Below are positions 8,776 to 18,724 of a DNA stretch of 64,000 nt, one piece after another; position 1 is the first letter of the stretch, and every line of letters starts with the position of its first letter. The position numbers and the translations under genes were made by a program. This DNA comes from Qipengyuania sp. SS22 (GTDB lineage: Bacteria > Pseudomonadota > Alphaproteobacteria > Sphingomonadales > Sphingomonadaceae): contig NZ_CP107048.1 of the NCBI RefSeq assembly GCF_025736935.1, positions 2,307,501 through 2,371,500 of the forward strand, given 5' to 3'. The notes under the pieces are model-generated. The model was not told where the DNA came from, did not search any database, and saw nothing but the letters and a program-made list of their open reading frames with translations.

Positions 8776-8837
8776 TCGCGGGGGCGCTGCCGGAAAGCGC
8801 CTTCCCATAGCCGGTAAAATCCGTAAACGCGGCTCGC

Positions 8838-11360
8838 ATGAGCAGCGATACCCGTTTCGATCCCGCCAACGCCGACGCGCACTGGCAAAATGCGTGGGAC
8901 CAGGCGCAGACCTTCCGCGCCGATAGCAATTCTCCCAAGCCCAAGAGCTACGTGCTCGAGATGTTTCCCTATCCCTCGGGGCGCATCCATATCGGGCATG
9001 TGCGCAATTACACGATGGGCGACGTGCTGGCGCGCTACAAGAAGGCTGTCGGGCACGAAGTGCTGCACCCGATGGGTTGGGACGCCTTCGGCATGCCCGC
9101 GGAAAACGCGGCGATGGAAAAGGGTGTCCACCCGGGCGGCTGGACGCGCGACAATATCGAACACATGAAGGCGCAGCTCAAACGTCTCGGCTTTGCGCTC
9201 GACTGGTCGCGGGAGCTGGCGACCTGCGAGCCCGATTATTACGGCCATGAGCAGGCGCTGTTCATCGATCTGTATGAGGCGGGCCTCGTCTATCGCAAGG
9301 AAAGCGAGGTCAATTGGGACCCGGTCGATATGACCGTGCTCGCCAATGAACAGGTGATCGACGGCAAAGGCTGGCGCAGCGGGGCCGAGGTCGAGAAGCG
9401 CAAGCTGAACCAGTGGTTCCTCAAGATCACCGATTTCGCCGAGGAACTGCTCGACGGGCTGGGCAAGCTCGAGAACTGGCCCGAAAAGGTCCGGCTGATG
9501 CAGGAAAACTGGATCGGTAAGTCCACCGGGCTCGAATTCAGCTTCGACCTCTCGAACGGCGAGACGCTGCCGGTCTATACGACCCGCCCGGACACCATCT
9601 TCGGCGCGAGTTTCGTCGCGGTCGCACCGGATCATCCCGTCGCGCAAGCCGTGGCGGCACAGAACTGCGATGCGGCCAAGTTCATCGATTTGTGCAAGCG
9701 GGGCGGCACGACCGCGGCAGAGCTGGAAACGGCAGAGAAGCTCGGCTTCGACACCGGGATCGGGGCGAAGCACCCTTTCACGCAGCAGCACCTGCCCGTC
9801 TACATCGCGAACTTCGTCCTGATGGACTACGGCACCGGTGCGATCATGGCGGTGCCGGGCCACGACCAGCGTGACTTCGAATTCGCGACCAAATATGGCC
9901 TGCCGATCCCCCGCGTCGTCGCACCGAGCGTCGATCAGGCCCGCAAGCCCTTCGAGGGAGAGGCCGAAGCGGGTGAAGGTGTGCTGGTCAACTCCGATTT
10001 CCTCGACGGGATGGAAGTCGAGGATGCCAAGCGCGAAATCATCGACCGGATCGAGGCGCAGAGCCGCGGCGAGGGAAAGACCGTCTGGCGGCTGCGCGAC
10101 TGGGGCGTATCGCGCCAGCGGTACTGGGGCACGCCGATCCCTTTCATCCATTGCGAGACCTGCGGCGTGGTCCCTGCGCCCAAGGCGAGCCTGCCGATCA
10201 CGCTGCCCGAGGATGTCGATTTCCAGACGCCGGGCAATCCGCTGGTCCGTCACGCAACGTGGAAGCATGTTGAGTGCCCCAAATGCGGCGGCAAGGCGGA
10301 ACGCGAAACCGACACGCTCGACACTTTCGTCGACAGCTCGTGGTATTTCCTGCGTTTCGCCAGCCAGCCCGCGGACAAGCCGTTCGACAAGGACGAGATC
10401 GCCAAATGGCTCCCGGTCGAACAGTATATCGGCGGGATCGAACATGCGATCCTGCACCTGCTCTACGCCCGCTTCTGGACTCGCGCGCTGGCACATATGG
10501 GCCAGATCGAGGTGACCGAACCCTTCGCCTCGCTGTTCACGCAGGGCATGGTCACGCACGAGACCTACAGCCGCCAGAACGGGGGCAAGACGGTCTATTA
10601 CGCCCCCGACGAAATCAGCCGCGAGGCCGAACGCGCGCTGCTGAAAGACGATGGTGGCGCGGTCGAGATCGGCCGGGTGATCAAGATGTCGAAGTCGAAG
10701 AAGAACGTCGTCGACCCCGATACGATCATCGACACCTATGGCGCCGACGCGGTGCGCTGGTTCATGCTGTCCGACAGCCCGCCCGAACGCGACCTGCCGT
10801 GGTCCGAGGCGGGGATCGAGGGTTGCTCGCGATTCGTGCACCGTCTGTGGCGCCTGTTTTCGGCATTCGACGAGACCGCTCAGGGCGAAGATAAAGCGCT
10901 GGATCGCAAGACCCACCAGACCGTCGCGGCAGTTGCCGAAGACATCGAGTCTCTGGGCTTCAACAAGGCCGTTGCTCGAATCTACGAACTGACAGGGGTG
11001 ATCGAGAAGGCCGCTCCTTCCTTCAGTCGCTCGGTAGCTATCCGGACACTGATGCAAATCGTCGCGCCAATGATGCCCCATCTTGCTGAAGAGGCCTGGG
11101 CATCGGTTGGAGAGGGGTTCCTGATTGCGGACGCCGGCTGGCCCAAGGTCGATCCTGCGCTGCTGGTCGAGGACGAGGTCACCATCGCCGTGCAGCACAA
11201 GGGCAAATTGCGCGATACGCTGACCGCGCCCAAGGGGGCCTCCAAGGACGTTCTCGAGGCGATGGCGCTGGCGTCGGAGAAGGTGCAGCGCTCGCTCGAC
11301 GGGGCACAGGTGCGCAAGATCATTGTCGTGCCCGACAGATTGGTGAATATCGTCACCTGA
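8838..11360 (+). CDS. leuS: Leucyl-tRNA synthetase
   Basis: An 840-residue class I aminoacyl-tRNA synthetase that charges tRNA-Leu. The HIGH motif lies at residues 51-54 ([11 protein letters not shown]) and the KMSKS loop at 616-620. Between them lie the editing (CP1) domain with [12 protein letters not shown] and a zinc-type CETCG...CPKCGG pair. The C-terminal domain ends in [13 protein letters not shown], a usual LeuS ending. The stop codon overlaps the lptE start by one base (TGATG), so the genes are translationally coupled. Confidence 0.98.
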   Translation: MSSDTRFDPANADAHWQNAWDQAQTFRADSNSPKPKSYVLEMFPYPSGRIHIGHVRNYTMGDVLARYKKAVGHEVLHPMGWDAFGMPAENAAMEKGVHPGGWTRDNIEHMKAQLKRLGFALDWSRELATCEPDYYGHEQALFIDLYEAGLVYRKESEVNWDPVDMTVLANEQVIDGKGWRSGAEVEKRKLNQWFLKITDFAEELLDGLGKLENWPEKVRLMQENWIGKSTGLEFSFDLSNGETLPVYTTRPDTIFGASFVAVAPDHPVAQAVAAQNCDAAKFIDLCKRGGTTAAELETAEKLGFDTGIGAKHPFTQQHLPVYIANFVLMDYGTGAIMAVPGHDQRDFEFATKYGLPIPRVVAPSVDQARKPFEGEAEAGEGVLVNSDFLDGMEVEDAKREIIDRIEAQSRGEGKTVWRLRDWGVSRQRYWGTPIPFIHCETCGVVPAPKASLPITLPEDVDFQTPGNPLVRHATWKHVECPKCGGKAERETDTLDTFVDSSWYFLRFASQPADKPFDKDEIAKWLPVEQYIGGIEHAILHLLYARFWTRALAHMGQIEVTEPFASLFTQGMVTHETYSRQNGGKTVYYAPDEISREAERALLKDDGGAVEIGRVIKMSKSKKNVVDPDTIIDTYGADAVRWFMLSDSPPERDLPWSEAGIEGCSRFVHRLWRLFSAFDETAQGEDKALDRKTHQTVAAVAEDIESLGFNKAVARIYELTGVIEKAAPSFSRSVAIRTLMQIVAPMMPHLAEEAWASVGEGFLIADAGWPKVDPALLVEDEVTIAVQHKGKLRDTLTAPKGASKDVLEAMALASEKVQRSLDGAQVRKIIVVPDRLVNIVT

Positions 11361-11848
11361 TGCGCATTCTTTTCGCCTGTCTCGCCCTGTGCACACTCTC
11401 CGCCTGCGGCCTGTCGCCCATGTATGCGGGCGGCGGCAGCGGCGCGATGGCGCAATCGCTGGCGGCCATCGAGGTGGCCCCGATCGAAGGGCGCGCCGGC
11501 TGGCTGGTGCGGAGCGCGCTTGAGGAACGGTTTGGCGCAGCAGGCACGGTCAGCCCGCAATACCGGATCGATGTCCGGCTCGACGATCAGCTCGAAGGGC
11601 TCGCGGTGCTGCGCGACGATACGATCAGCCGCGAACGGCGGACGTTGCGCGCGCGCTATCAGCTGGTCGACCTCGCCACTGGCGAAATCCTGCTCGACGC
11701 GACCGATGGCTCGGATGCCGGGATCGACGTGGTGTCGAGCGAATATGCGGTCATCGCCGCCGAACAGACCGCGCTCGAAAACCTGTCGCAGGACCTTGCC
11801 CAGCGGATCGTCACACGCGTCTCGCTGGCGCTGCGCCAGACCCGGTGA
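11360..11848 (+). CDS. lptE: LPS assembly lipoprotein LptE
   Basis: A 162-residue lipoprotein with a short signal and lipobox LSAC (Cys16), followed by GLSPMYAGG, a usual start of mature alphaproteobacterial LptE. The remainder (EERFG, YRIDVRLDDQLEGL, LRARYQLVDLATGEILLDAT, ending QRIVTRVSLAL) fits the LptE fold. LptE plugs the LptD barrel in the outer membrane and helps insert LPS. It overlaps leuS by 1 nt and holA by 4 nt, and the leuS-lptE-holA order is conserved in this class. Confidence 0.9.
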   Translation: MRILFACLALCTLSACGLSPMYAGGGSGAMAQSLAAIEVAPIEGRAGWLVRSALEERFGAAGTVSPQYRIDVRLDDQLEGLAVLRDDTISRERRTLRARYQLVDLATGEILLDATDGSDAGIDVVSSEYAVIAAEQTALENLSQDLAQRIVTRVSLALRQTR

Positions 11849-12891
11849 AGCTCACCAATCGCGATTTCGCGACCAAGGGGCGCGGGGCGGCGCAGGGCTG
11901 CTCGATCTTCTTCTTCTGCGGCCAGGACGAAGCGGGCGCGACTGCGGCGGCGAACGAACTGGTCAGCTGGCTCCCCGAACCCGGCGAGCGTGTCGAACTG
12001 TCAGGCGCGGAACTGCGCGGCGACCCCGCCCGGCTGGGCGATGAGGCACGCACCACGTCGCTGTTCGGCGATCAGCGGCACATCTGGGTCCGCGCGAATG
12101 GCGAAGAGGCGCTCGAAGCGCTCAAGGTGCTGGTCGAAACCGGCGATGGCGGCGCGGGCGCTGCCTGTCCGATCGTGGTTGTCGCGACCTCGGCCACCGA
12201 CAAGTCGCGTAGCGCCAAGCTGCTGGAAAAGCGCAAGGATGCGCTGGTGGCGATGTTCTACCCGCCCGATCTCCAGTCGGTTACCCGCAGTGTGCGCGCG
12301 CTGGCCGATGGGGCGGGCGTGCGGCTGGGCGGCGATCTGGCCGAGCGGATTGCGCGCGCGGCCAATCTCGACGTGCGGCTGGCACGCAGCGAGATTGAGA
12401 AGCTGGCGCTTTATCTCGATGCCAGCGCGCAAAGCCCGCAAAGCGCCACCGCGGAGGATATCGACGCGATCGGCGCGGCGAGCGAGGACGATGGTTTCGT
12501 GCCGCTGGTCAATGCGGTGATGGGCGGCCAGGCACCCAAGGTCGCGGTAGAACTGGCGCGGATGAAATTGCTCGGGCTCAATCCGGTGGGCGTGTTGCTC
12601 GCCTTCGAGCGGCGCGCGGCGCAATTGGCGCGGATCGCCGCGGCGCTCGGTTCACGGTCCTTCGGCGATCTCGACCGCGGCGAGGAAGCGCGGCTGGGTA
12701 TCTTCTTCAAGGAAAAGCGCGACATCGGGCAACAGCTCGCGCTGTGGCGGCACGGCGACAAGCTCGACCGGCTGACGCAGCGCCTCGTCGGACTCCACCG
12801 CGAATTGCTGACCAACAGCCAGGCCGCCGAATTGCTGCTGGCACAGGGCCTTGCCGATATTGCGCGGGTGGCCGGCGCGCGGGGGCGCTAG
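11845..12891 (+). CDS. holA: DNA polymerase III delta subunit
   Basis: A 348-residue clamp-loader subunit that opens the beta clamp. The N-terminal GRGAAQGCSIFFFCGQDEAG, the middle KRKDALVAMFYPPD and the C-terminal LALWRHGDKLDRLTQRLVGLHRELLT match alphaproteobacterial HolA. The start is GTG within a GTGA overlap with the lptE stop, which indicates translational coupling. It is the last gene of this operon and converges on lptA with a 7-bp gap. Confidence 0.92.
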   Translation: MKLTNRDFATKGRGAAQGCSIFFFCGQDEAGATAAANELVSWLPEPGERVELSGAELRGDPARLGDEARTTSLFGDQRHIWVRANGEEALEALKVLVETGDGGAGAACPIVVVATSATDKSRSAKLLEKRKDALVAMFYPPDLQSVTRSVRALADGAGVRLGGDLAERIARAANLDVRLARSEIEKLALYLDASAQSPQSATAEDIDAIGAASEDDGFVPLVNAVMGGQAPKVAVELARMKLLGLNPVGVLLAFERRAAQLARIAAALGSRSFGDLDRGEEARLGIFFKEKRDIGQQLALWRHGDKLDRLTQRLVGLHRELLTNSQAAELLLAQGLADIARVAGARGR

Positions 12892-12898
12892 CTGCGCC

Positions 12899-13447
12899 TC
12901 AGCTTTCGGGGACCGAGAAGGTCCCGGTGACCCGGCCGCCCGACTGGCCTTCGCCCGTAACCGAGGACGATCCGCTGGCGCGCCCGTCGACGCTCGACAC
13001 GCCCGAGGCGAGATCGATCACCAGCCGTCCGCCATTGAGCGTATCGCCCCCGCGGTTGAGCCGGACATTGCCCGCCATGGTGATGATCCGGCGGTTGAAA
13101 TCATAGACCGCCGTATCGCCGCGCGCGCGCTCGTTACCGCGGGTTACATTGACTCCGCCGGTGGCCATGATGCGCTGGATCTTGAGGCTGCCGGCATCCG
13201 AATAGCTCACGATGGTCCGCGCCGCATTGAGGTTAAGCCCGGCCTGGGTGATCGCGACATTGCCCGACAGCACGACGCGGTTTTCGCGGTCCTGCAGCTC
13301 GATCCGGTCGGCGGCATAGGACACGGGCGCATCCGAATTGTGTCCCGCGATCGACTGGGCGGAGAGCTGCATTCCGGCAAAGGCGAGCGCCGTGACCGCG
13401 AATGAACCGATGCCCCAGCGGGCGATGGTGGGGAGCAGGGGCTTCAT
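12899..13447 (-). CDS. lptA: Periplasmic LPS transport protein LptA
   Basis: A 182-residue LptA/OstA-family protein with an N-terminal signal or anchor (about residues 8-31). It is followed by repeated beta-strand units: PVSYAADRIELQDRENRVVLSGNVAITQ, then ARGDTAVYDFNRRIITMAGNVRLNRGGDTL. LptA forms the periplasmic bridge that carries LPS from the LptB2FGC complex to LptDE. Its start overlaps the lptC stop by one base (TAATG), so lptC-lptA is an operon. The serine- and glycine-rich C-terminal tail is unremarkable. Confidence 0.92.
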   Translation of the reverse strand: MKPLLPTIARWGIGSFAVTALAFAGMQLSAQSIAGHNSDAPVSYAADRIELQDRENRVVLSGNVAITQAGLNLNAARTIVSYSDAGSLKIQRIMATGGVNVTRGNERARGDTAVYDFNRRIITMAGNVRLNRGGDTLNGGRLVIDLASGVSSVDGRASGSSSVTGEGQSGGRVTGTFSVPES

Positions 13448-14115
13448 TACGGCATCCTCAGCTTTCCGGGCTCCATGCGCAGCCGCGCATTGCCCGACAG
13501 GGTTATGGTGCGCGCCGACAGATCGGCGGTCAAACGGTCGGCGCTGAAGGTCCCGGCGGGGATTTCCCCGTCGACGCCCCCCGCACCGACCAGCAGCTTG
13601 TTGGCCAGGTCGACCGAGACGCCGCGCGCCAACATGCGATAGCCATCGGCGGCCTGCATGCGCATCGGTCCGGTGATCGAGACCACTTCCTCGTCGATGT
13701 CATATTGCCCCGCTTCGGCACTCAGCCGCGCAGGACCATCGTCGAGCAGCAGCCGCGCGACCAGATCGTCCATCCGTACGAGGCCTTCGGCGCTCGAACG
13801 CTGGACCGCCTCGCCCGCGGTCAGCGAGAACGGGCGGTTCTGGTTGTCGGCCCCGCGATAGAGCGCATTGTCGACGCGCAGCCGTTCCGAAATGATCGCC
13901 ACCTTGTTGCGGTCGAGCAGGAAGCTGACCTCGCCGCGCGGCGAGAGCGGGGTAATCACCATCAGGGCCGCCAGCACGCCGACCGCCATCGGCAGCGCGC
14001 GCGCAAGGAAAGCGACGAGGCGATCGTGCGCCCCGCCGGGCTCCGCCCAGTGCTGGCGCTCGTGGCGCCGCTCCTGGGCTTCTGCCGTTTCGATCCTGCG
14101 TTGCCGGAATGCCAT
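13447..14115 (-). CDS. lptC: LPS export inner-membrane protein LptC
   Basis: A 222-residue protein with a long basic cytoplasmic leader (about 30 residues), one transmembrane segment at about 35-57 and a periplasmic beta-jellyroll part (FLLDRNKVAIISERLRVDNA, ISGPMRMQ-like repeats). This fits LptC, which links the LptB2FG ATPase to LptA. It precedes lptA with a TAATG overlap. The rnd stop lies about 24 bp before its start on the same strand, so rnd-lptC-lptA may be co-transcribed. Confidence 0.88.
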   Translation of the reverse strand: MAFRQRRIETAEAQERRHERQHWAEPGGAHDRLVAFLARALPMAVGVLAALMVITPLSPRGEVSFLLDRNKVAIISERLRVDNALYRGADNQNRPFSLTAGEAVQRSSAEGLVRMDDLVARLLLDDGPARLSAEAGQYDIDEEVVSITGPMRMQAADGYRMLARGVSVDLANKLLVGAGGVDGEIPAGTFSADRLTADLSARTITLSGNARLRMEPGKLRMP

Positions 14116-14139
14116 GCGTGTCGCCTGCCCGCGTGCTCC

Positions 14140-14757
14140 TTACATGTGGCTGAAGATATCGTGCTCGGCCCAGCCCGCCACATCGAGCCGCGCGCGGGTG
14201 GGAAGGAAGTCGAAGCAGGCCTGCGCCAGTTCGGTACGACCTTCGCGCGCCAGCCGGCGATCGAGCTCGTCCTTCATGCGGTGGAGGTAGCGCACGTCGC
14301 TCGCGGCGTATTCGCGCTGCGCGTCGTTGAGATCGGGGCCGCCCCAGTCGCTCGACTGCTGGGCCTTGGAAATGCTTTCGCCGAGCAGTTCCTCGACCAG
14401 CATCTTGAGCCCGTGGCGGTCGGTATAGGTGCGCACCAGCTTGCTGGCGATCTTGGTGCAATAGCAGGGCGTCGCTTCCACCCCGAGGTAATATTCGATC
14501 GCGGCGAGGTCGAAGCGCGCGAAATGGAACAGCTTGAGCCGCGCCGGATCGGCCAGCACCGCCTTGAGATTGGGCGCGTCGTAATCGCTGTCGGGCGCAA
14601 AGCGCACGAGATGCTCGTCGCCCTTGCCGTCGCTGATCTGGACGACGCACAACCGGTCGCGGATCGTGACGAGACCCATGGTTTCGGTATCGACGGCCAC
14701 GGGGCCATCGGCGAGGACGCCTGCGGGGAGGTCTTCTTCGTGGAAATGCACTGCCAT
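14140..14757 (-). CDS. rnd: Ribonuclease D (short alphaproteobacterial form)
   Basis: A 205-residue 3'-5' exonuclease of the DEDDy family. Asp23 and Glu25 lie in AVDTETMG, Asp81 in HFARFDLAAIEYYL, and Tyr148 and Asp152 in REYAASDVRYL. The HRDC domains of enterobacterial RNase D are absent, which is usual for the short form in this class. The start at 14757 was chosen because homologues begin near MAVHFHEEDLP; the longer upstream frame runs over the ung region. It is divergent from ung with 79 bp between the starts. Confidence 0.92.
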   Translation of the reverse strand: MAVHFHEEDLPAGVLADGPVAVDTETMGLVTIRDRLCVVQISDGKGDEHLVRFAPDSDYDAPNLKAVLADPARLKLFHFARFDLAAIEYYLGVEATPCYCTKIASKLVRTYTDRHGLKMLVEELLGESISKAQQSSDWGGPDLNDAQREYAASDVRYLHRMKDELDRRLAREGRTELAQACFDFLPTRARLDVAGWAEHDIFSHM

Positions 14758-14836
14758 GCGCGCGGCCTTAGGCCGATTGGGGATTGGTGGGAAGGGGTGC
14801 TGGCGAGGCGCGCCCGGGCGGCCTAGTCCTGTCCGC

Positions 14837-15520
14837 ATGGCGACCGACACGATCCCCGAAAGCTGGCAGGCCGCGCTGGGCCCCGTGCTGGCGACCCCGC
14901 AGGCGCGGCAGCTGGGCGGCTTCCTCGTGGAGGAAGAGCGCGCGGGCAAGCCGATCTACCCCCCGCGCGGATGCCGCCTGGCCGCGCTGGAGCTGACCCC
15001 GCTCGACGCGGTCAAGGTCGTGATCCTCGGGCAGGATCCCTATCACGGGCCGGGGCAGGCGATGGGCCTGTGTTTCGCGGTGCCGGAAGGGGTGAAGGTC
15101 CCGCCGAGTCTCGTGAATATCTACAAGGAACTGGAGAGCGACCTCGGCATCGCCCGGCCCGCGCATGGCGATCTGAGCAAATGGGCGCGGCAGGGGGTGT
15201 TGCTGCTCAACAACACGCTGACGGTCGAAGGCGGCAAGGCGGGCAGCCATGCGCGGCGCGGCTGGGACGCGATCACCGATGCCTGCGTGGCGGCGGTGGC
15301 GGCGCGCGAGGAGCCCGCAGTGTTCATCCTGTGGGGCAGCCATGCGCAGGCCAAGGCGCAGCGTATCGCCGGGCTGAGGGACGCACGGCACTGCGTGATC
15401 GAAAGCCCGCATCCGAGCCCGCTATCGGCGCATCGCGGCTTCTTCGGCTCGCGCCCGTTCAGCCGGACCAATGCATTCCTGATCGAACACGGCCGCACCC
15501 CGATCGACTGGGCCGTTTGA
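14837..15520 (+). CDS. ung: Uracil-DNA glycosylase
   Basis: A 227-residue family 1 UDG that removes uracil from DNA and starts base-excision repair. The water-activating motif GQDPYHG is at residues 65-71 (Asp67), and the leucine-loop motif HPSPLSAHRGFFG contains catalytic His192. LLLNNTLTV and FILWGSHAQ are also conserved. The start at 14837 (ATGGCG) gives the usual length; the frame is open further upstream but overlaps rnd. Confidence 0.96.
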   Translation: MATDTIPESWQAALGPVLATPQARQLGGFLVEEERAGKPIYPPRGCRLAALELTPLDAVKVVILGQDPYHGPGQAMGLCFAVPEGVKVPPSLVNIYKELESDLGIARPAHGDLSKWARQGVLLLNNTLTVEGGKAGSHARRGWDAITDACVAAVAAREEPAVFILWGSHAQAKAQRIAGLRDARHCVIESPHPSPLSAHRGFFGSRPFSRTNAFLIEHGRTPIDWAV

Positions 15521-15572
15521 CTTGCCATCGGCGTGAGGCTGTAGGAGACTTGCCCCGAGCGACTGGGGGACA

Positions 15573-17060
15573 ATGGCGGTGAAGGCGATATTCAAGGCAG
15601 GCGCGGCGCTGGCAGTGCTGGGCATGGTGGTTCCGGCGCAGGCGCGCAATGGCGGCGATCATCATGCCGAAGCGGGCACCCCCGATGCAGAACAGGCCGA
15701 GGCGCTGGCGGAAGCGATGCGCGCGGCCGAGCTGTGGATCGAAGGCCAGCGGCAATATCGTAATATCCCCGCGGTCTCCGCCGCAGTGGCGCAGGGCGAC
15801 CAGACCGTCTGGGCGCGCGGCTTCGGCACCACCGACCGTGCGCGCCAGGCACCCGCAAGTGCCGACACGATCTATTCGATCTGCTCGATTTCCAAACTGT
15901 TCACCGCAGTCGCGCTGATGCAGCAGTGGGAGCAGGGCAAGGTCGCGCTCGATACGCCGATCGCGCATTATCTGCCCTGGGCCACACTGGCGGACGACCC
16001 GCGTGACAGCGTGCCGGTGACCCTGCGCGGCGCGCTGACCCATTCTGCCGGGCTGCCGCGCGAATCGGATTTTCCCTATTGGACCGGGCCCGACTATCCC
16101 TTCCCCAGCCAGGCGCAGGTCCGCGCCAAGATCGGCTCGCAGGCGCCGCTCTATCCCGCTTCGACCACCTGGCAGTATTCGAACCTCGGCCTGACGCTGG
16201 TCGGTGAAACGGTCGAGGCGGTCAGCGGCGAACCCTTCGCCGATTATGTCACCGCACACATTCTCGAGCCGCTCGGCCTAGAGGATACGCGGCCCGGGCT
16301 GCCTGGCGCGCTTTACGGCGGGCAGCTGGCAGTCGGCTGGGGCGCGCTGACCGCACAGGGCACGCGCCCACAGATCGACCTGTTCGATCCGGCGGGGATC
16401 ACGCCTGCCGCGGGGTTCAGCGCCAGCGTCGCCGATCTGGCGAAATTCGCCAGCTGGACCTTCCGCCTGGCGAAATCGGGCGAAGCCGAAGTGCTGCGCG
16501 CCTCGACGCTGCGCGAGATGCAGCGGGTCCACTATATTTCGCCCGATTGGGAAACCAGCTGGGGGCTTGGCTTCGCCGTGCGCCGGGAGGGCGACACGAC
16601 GGTGGTTGGTCATGGCGGGTCCTGCCCCGGCTATCGCAGTTCCTTGATGATTGCGCCGAGCGAGGAGATGGCGGTTGCGGTCGCGATGAATGCGATGGAT
16701 GATCCGGGCGCGCTTGCCTACGGGATCGTCGCACTGATCAAGGCACGGGGCGGGGCCACGCCGTTTGCCGAGGTCGAGGGCGTCGATCTGGCCGAATATG
16801 CCGGGGTCTATGACGGGCAGCCCTGGGGTGCGGACTATATGCTCATTCCCTGGGCGGGCGGGCTGACCTGGCTTTCGGCCGATGCGGACGAACCGGGCAA
16901 GTCGATGTGGCGGCTGAAACCGCTGGGCGACGACCGGTTCCGCGTCGTCACCGACACAGGCGAAGAGCGCGACGAAGTCGTCTTCGAGCGGGACCGCGCG
17001 GGCAAGGTCCACGCGGTCCACCAGCATTCCAATTCCTCGCGCCGAATACGCGGGCTCTAG
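15573..17060 (+). CDS. Exported serine hydrolase, class C beta-lactamase / DD-peptidase fold
   Basis: A 495-residue protein with a signal peptide (about residues 1-25, PAQA cleavage type). A penicillin-binding-like domain follows, with the nucleophile motif SISK (Ser105, Lys108), YSN at 202-204 and VVGHGGSCPGY as the third motif. About 130 C-terminal residues form an extra beta domain (YAGVYDGQPWGADYML). Substrates of this esterase/peptidase family are diverse, so beta-lactamase activity should not be assumed. It abuts the SDR gene tail-to-tail with one base between the stops. Confidence 0.85.
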   Translation: MAVKAIFKAGAALAVLGMVVPAQARNGGDHHAEAGTPDAEQAEALAEAMRAAELWIEGQRQYRNIPAVSAAVAQGDQTVWARGFGTTDRARQAPASADTIYSICSISKLFTAVALMQQWEQGKVALDTPIAHYLPWATLADDPRDSVPVTLRGALTHSAGLPRESDFPYWTGPDYPFPSQAQVRAKIGSQAPLYPASTTWQYSNLGLTLVGETVEAVSGEPFADYVTAHILEPLGLEDTRPGLPGALYGGQLAVGWGALTAQGTRPQIDLFDPAGITPAAGFSASVADLAKFASWTFRLAKSGEAEVLRASTLREMQRVHYISPDWETSWGLGFAVRREGDTTVVGHGGSCPGYRSSLMIAPSEEMAVAVAMNAMDDPGALAYGIVALIKARGGATPFAEVEGVDLAEYAGVYDGQPWGADYMLIPWAGGLTWLSADADEPGKSMWRLKPLGDDRFRVVTDTGEERDEVVFERDRAGKVHAVHQHSNSSRRIRGL

Positions 17061-17061
17061 C

Positions 17062-17841
17062 TCAGAAGATCGAATAGCCGCCGTCGATGACCACCGAATC
17101 GCCGGTGTGGAAGCGGCTGGCATCACTCGCGAAATAGACCGCGATGCCCGCAAAGTCCTCGCCTTCGCCCCAGCGGCGCATCGGTACGCGGCCGATCGCT
17201 TTCTCGTTGAAGGCGTCCCATTTCTGCAGCCGCTCGGTCATGTCGGTGGCGATCCAGCCGGGCAGGACGGCATTGGCGCGGATACCGTAGCGCGCAAGTT
17301 CGACCGCGGTGCCGCGGACCATCGCCAGCACGCCCGCCTTGGTCGCGGCATAGGCCTGGTTCTGCGGCGCGCCGTGGATCGCCGAAACCGACGAGGTGAC
17401 CAGCAGCGAACCACCCTTGTCCCCGCCTTCGGCGCGCGCGACCATATGCTTGCTCGCCTCGCGGAAGGTCCAGAACACCGCATCGAGATTGACCGCGGTG
17501 ACCTTGCGCCATTGCTCGGTGGTCTGCTCGGTCAGCGGCGCGCTCCCGCCGACCCCGGCATTGGCGATGCAGCTATCGATCCGGCCAAGGCGTGACAGGC
17601 TGTCGGCCATCGCGTCGACCACCGCCTGTTCGTCGGACACATCGACCGCCAGCGCCTCGATCTGCGTGCCATGCACCTTCAGCCGTTCGAGCGCAGCGGC
17701 GTTCTTGTCCGCATTGCGCCCCCAGATCGCGACGTTGGCGCCCGCTGCCGCGAGCCCTTCGGCCATGCCCAGGCCGATCCCGCCATTGCCGCCGGTTATC
17801 ACTGCCGCCTTGCCCGTCAGGTCGAAGGGTTTGAAAGCCAT
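17062..17841 (-). CDS. SDR family oxidoreductase
   Basis: A 259-residue classical short-chain dehydrogenase with TGGNGGIG (residues 16-23), NAG (94-96) and the catalytic set Ser151, Tyr164, Lys168 (TSSVSAIHGAPQNQAYAATK). C-terminal DGGYSIF is usual for the glucose-dehydrogenase/3-oxoacyl-reductase-like group. The start at 17841 has GAGGAG 9 nt upstream. The substrate cannot be told from sequence. The divergent enoyl-CoA hydratase-like gene next to it hints at acyl-CoA chemistry, but that is only context. Confidence 0.88.
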   Translation of the reverse strand: MAFKPFDLTGKAAVITGGNGGIGLGMAEGLAAAGANVAIWGRNADKNAAALERLKVHGTQIEALAVDVSDEQAVVDAMADSLSRLGRIDSCIANAGVGGSAPLTEQTTEQWRKVTAVNLDAVFWTFREASKHMVARAEGGDKGGSLLVTSSVSAIHGAPQNQAYAATKAGVLAMVRGTAVELARYGIRANAVLPGWIATDMTERLQKWDAFNEKAIGRVPMRRWGEGEDFAGIAVYFASDASRFHTGDSVVIDGGYSIF

Positions 17842-17926
17842 AGTCCTAATCTCCTCTCGCTCCACCTGCAGTGAAGGGCAGCGGGGGAAAGATTGCAAGA
17901 TGCAACTCGTTCGTTAGGCTGCATGC

Positions 17927-18709
17927 ATGACCGCCCTTATCCTGACCGAGATCTCCGACGGGATCGCCACCGTCACCCTGAACCGCCCGGAAGCGATGAA
18001 TGCGCTGTCGAAGGCGCTGCGCCATCGGCTCTATGCGGTGATGACCGAACTCGATGCCGATGACGCCGTACGCACGGTGATCCTGACTGGCGCAGGCGAG
18101 CGGGCGTTCACCGCCGGGCTCGACCTCAAGGAATTGGGCGCGGAGGAAGGCGCATTGGGCGCAGCCAATGCCGAGGGGGCGGACGAAAACCCGGTCAAGG
18201 CAATCGAAAGCTGCCGCAAGCCGGTGATCGGCGCGATCAATGGCGTGGCGATTACCGGCGGGTTCGAAGTCGCGCTGGCCTGCGACGTGCTGATCGCCAG
18301 CACCAACGCGCGCTTTGCCGATACGCATGCGCGGGTCGGGATTGTGCCGGGCTGGGGGCTGTCACAGAAACTGTCGCGCATGATCGGGATCAGCCGCGCC
18401 AAGGAATTGAGCTTTACCGGTAATTTCCTCGATGCCGACACTGCAGAGCGTTGGGGGCTGGTCAACCGCGTGGTCGCGCCCGCAGACCTGCTGCCCGAAG
18501 CGCGGCGGATCGCCGCCGATATGGCGAGCATCGATCCCGCCTTTCTCGCCAGCTACAAGCGGCTGATCGATGAAGGCTATGCCGCGAACCTGCGCGAGGG
18601 GCTGGCTATCGAGCACCGGCTTTCGTCGGCGGCCAATAGTGCGGTCAGCCCTGCCGAGGTCGAAGCGCGCCGCGCAGCGGTACAGGCGCGCGGACGCACG
18701 CAGAATTAG
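17927..18709 (+). CDS. Enoyl-CoA hydratase/isomerase family protein lacking the second catalytic Glu
   Basis: A 260-residue crotonase-fold protein. The first catalytic glutamate is kept (Glu114 in ITGGFEVALACD), and the oxyanion-hole region GERAFTAGLDLKEL is present. The block usually carrying the second glutamate (FGQPE in liver crotonase) reads FADTHARVGIVPGWGL, putting His134 there. Canonical hydration uses both glutamates, so this member may be an isomerase, a hydrolase or another crotonase activity; the THARVG variant recurs in many actinobacterial and alphaproteobacterial paralogues. It converges with gltD after 15 bp. Confidence 0.85.
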   Translation: MTALILTEISDGIATVTLNRPEAMNALSKALRHRLYAVMTELDADDAVRTVILTGAGERAFTAGLDLKELGAEEGALGAANAEGADENPVKAIESCRKPVIGAINGVAITGGFEVALACDVLIASTNARFADTHARVGIVPGWGLSQKLSRMIGISRAKELSFTGNFLDADTAERWGLVNRVVAPADLLPEARRIAADMASIDPAFLASYKRLIDEGYAANLREGLAIEHRLSSAANSAVSPAEVEARRAAVQARGRTQN

Positions 18710-18724
18710 CTCAGTGGGGCTGGT

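Noticed and set aside
8697..11396. Open frame of about 900 codons on the minus strand, antisense to leuS
   Set aside because: Low-complexity His/Asp/Arg-rich translation with no motif, exactly opposite a canonical leuS; a GC-rich shadow frame.
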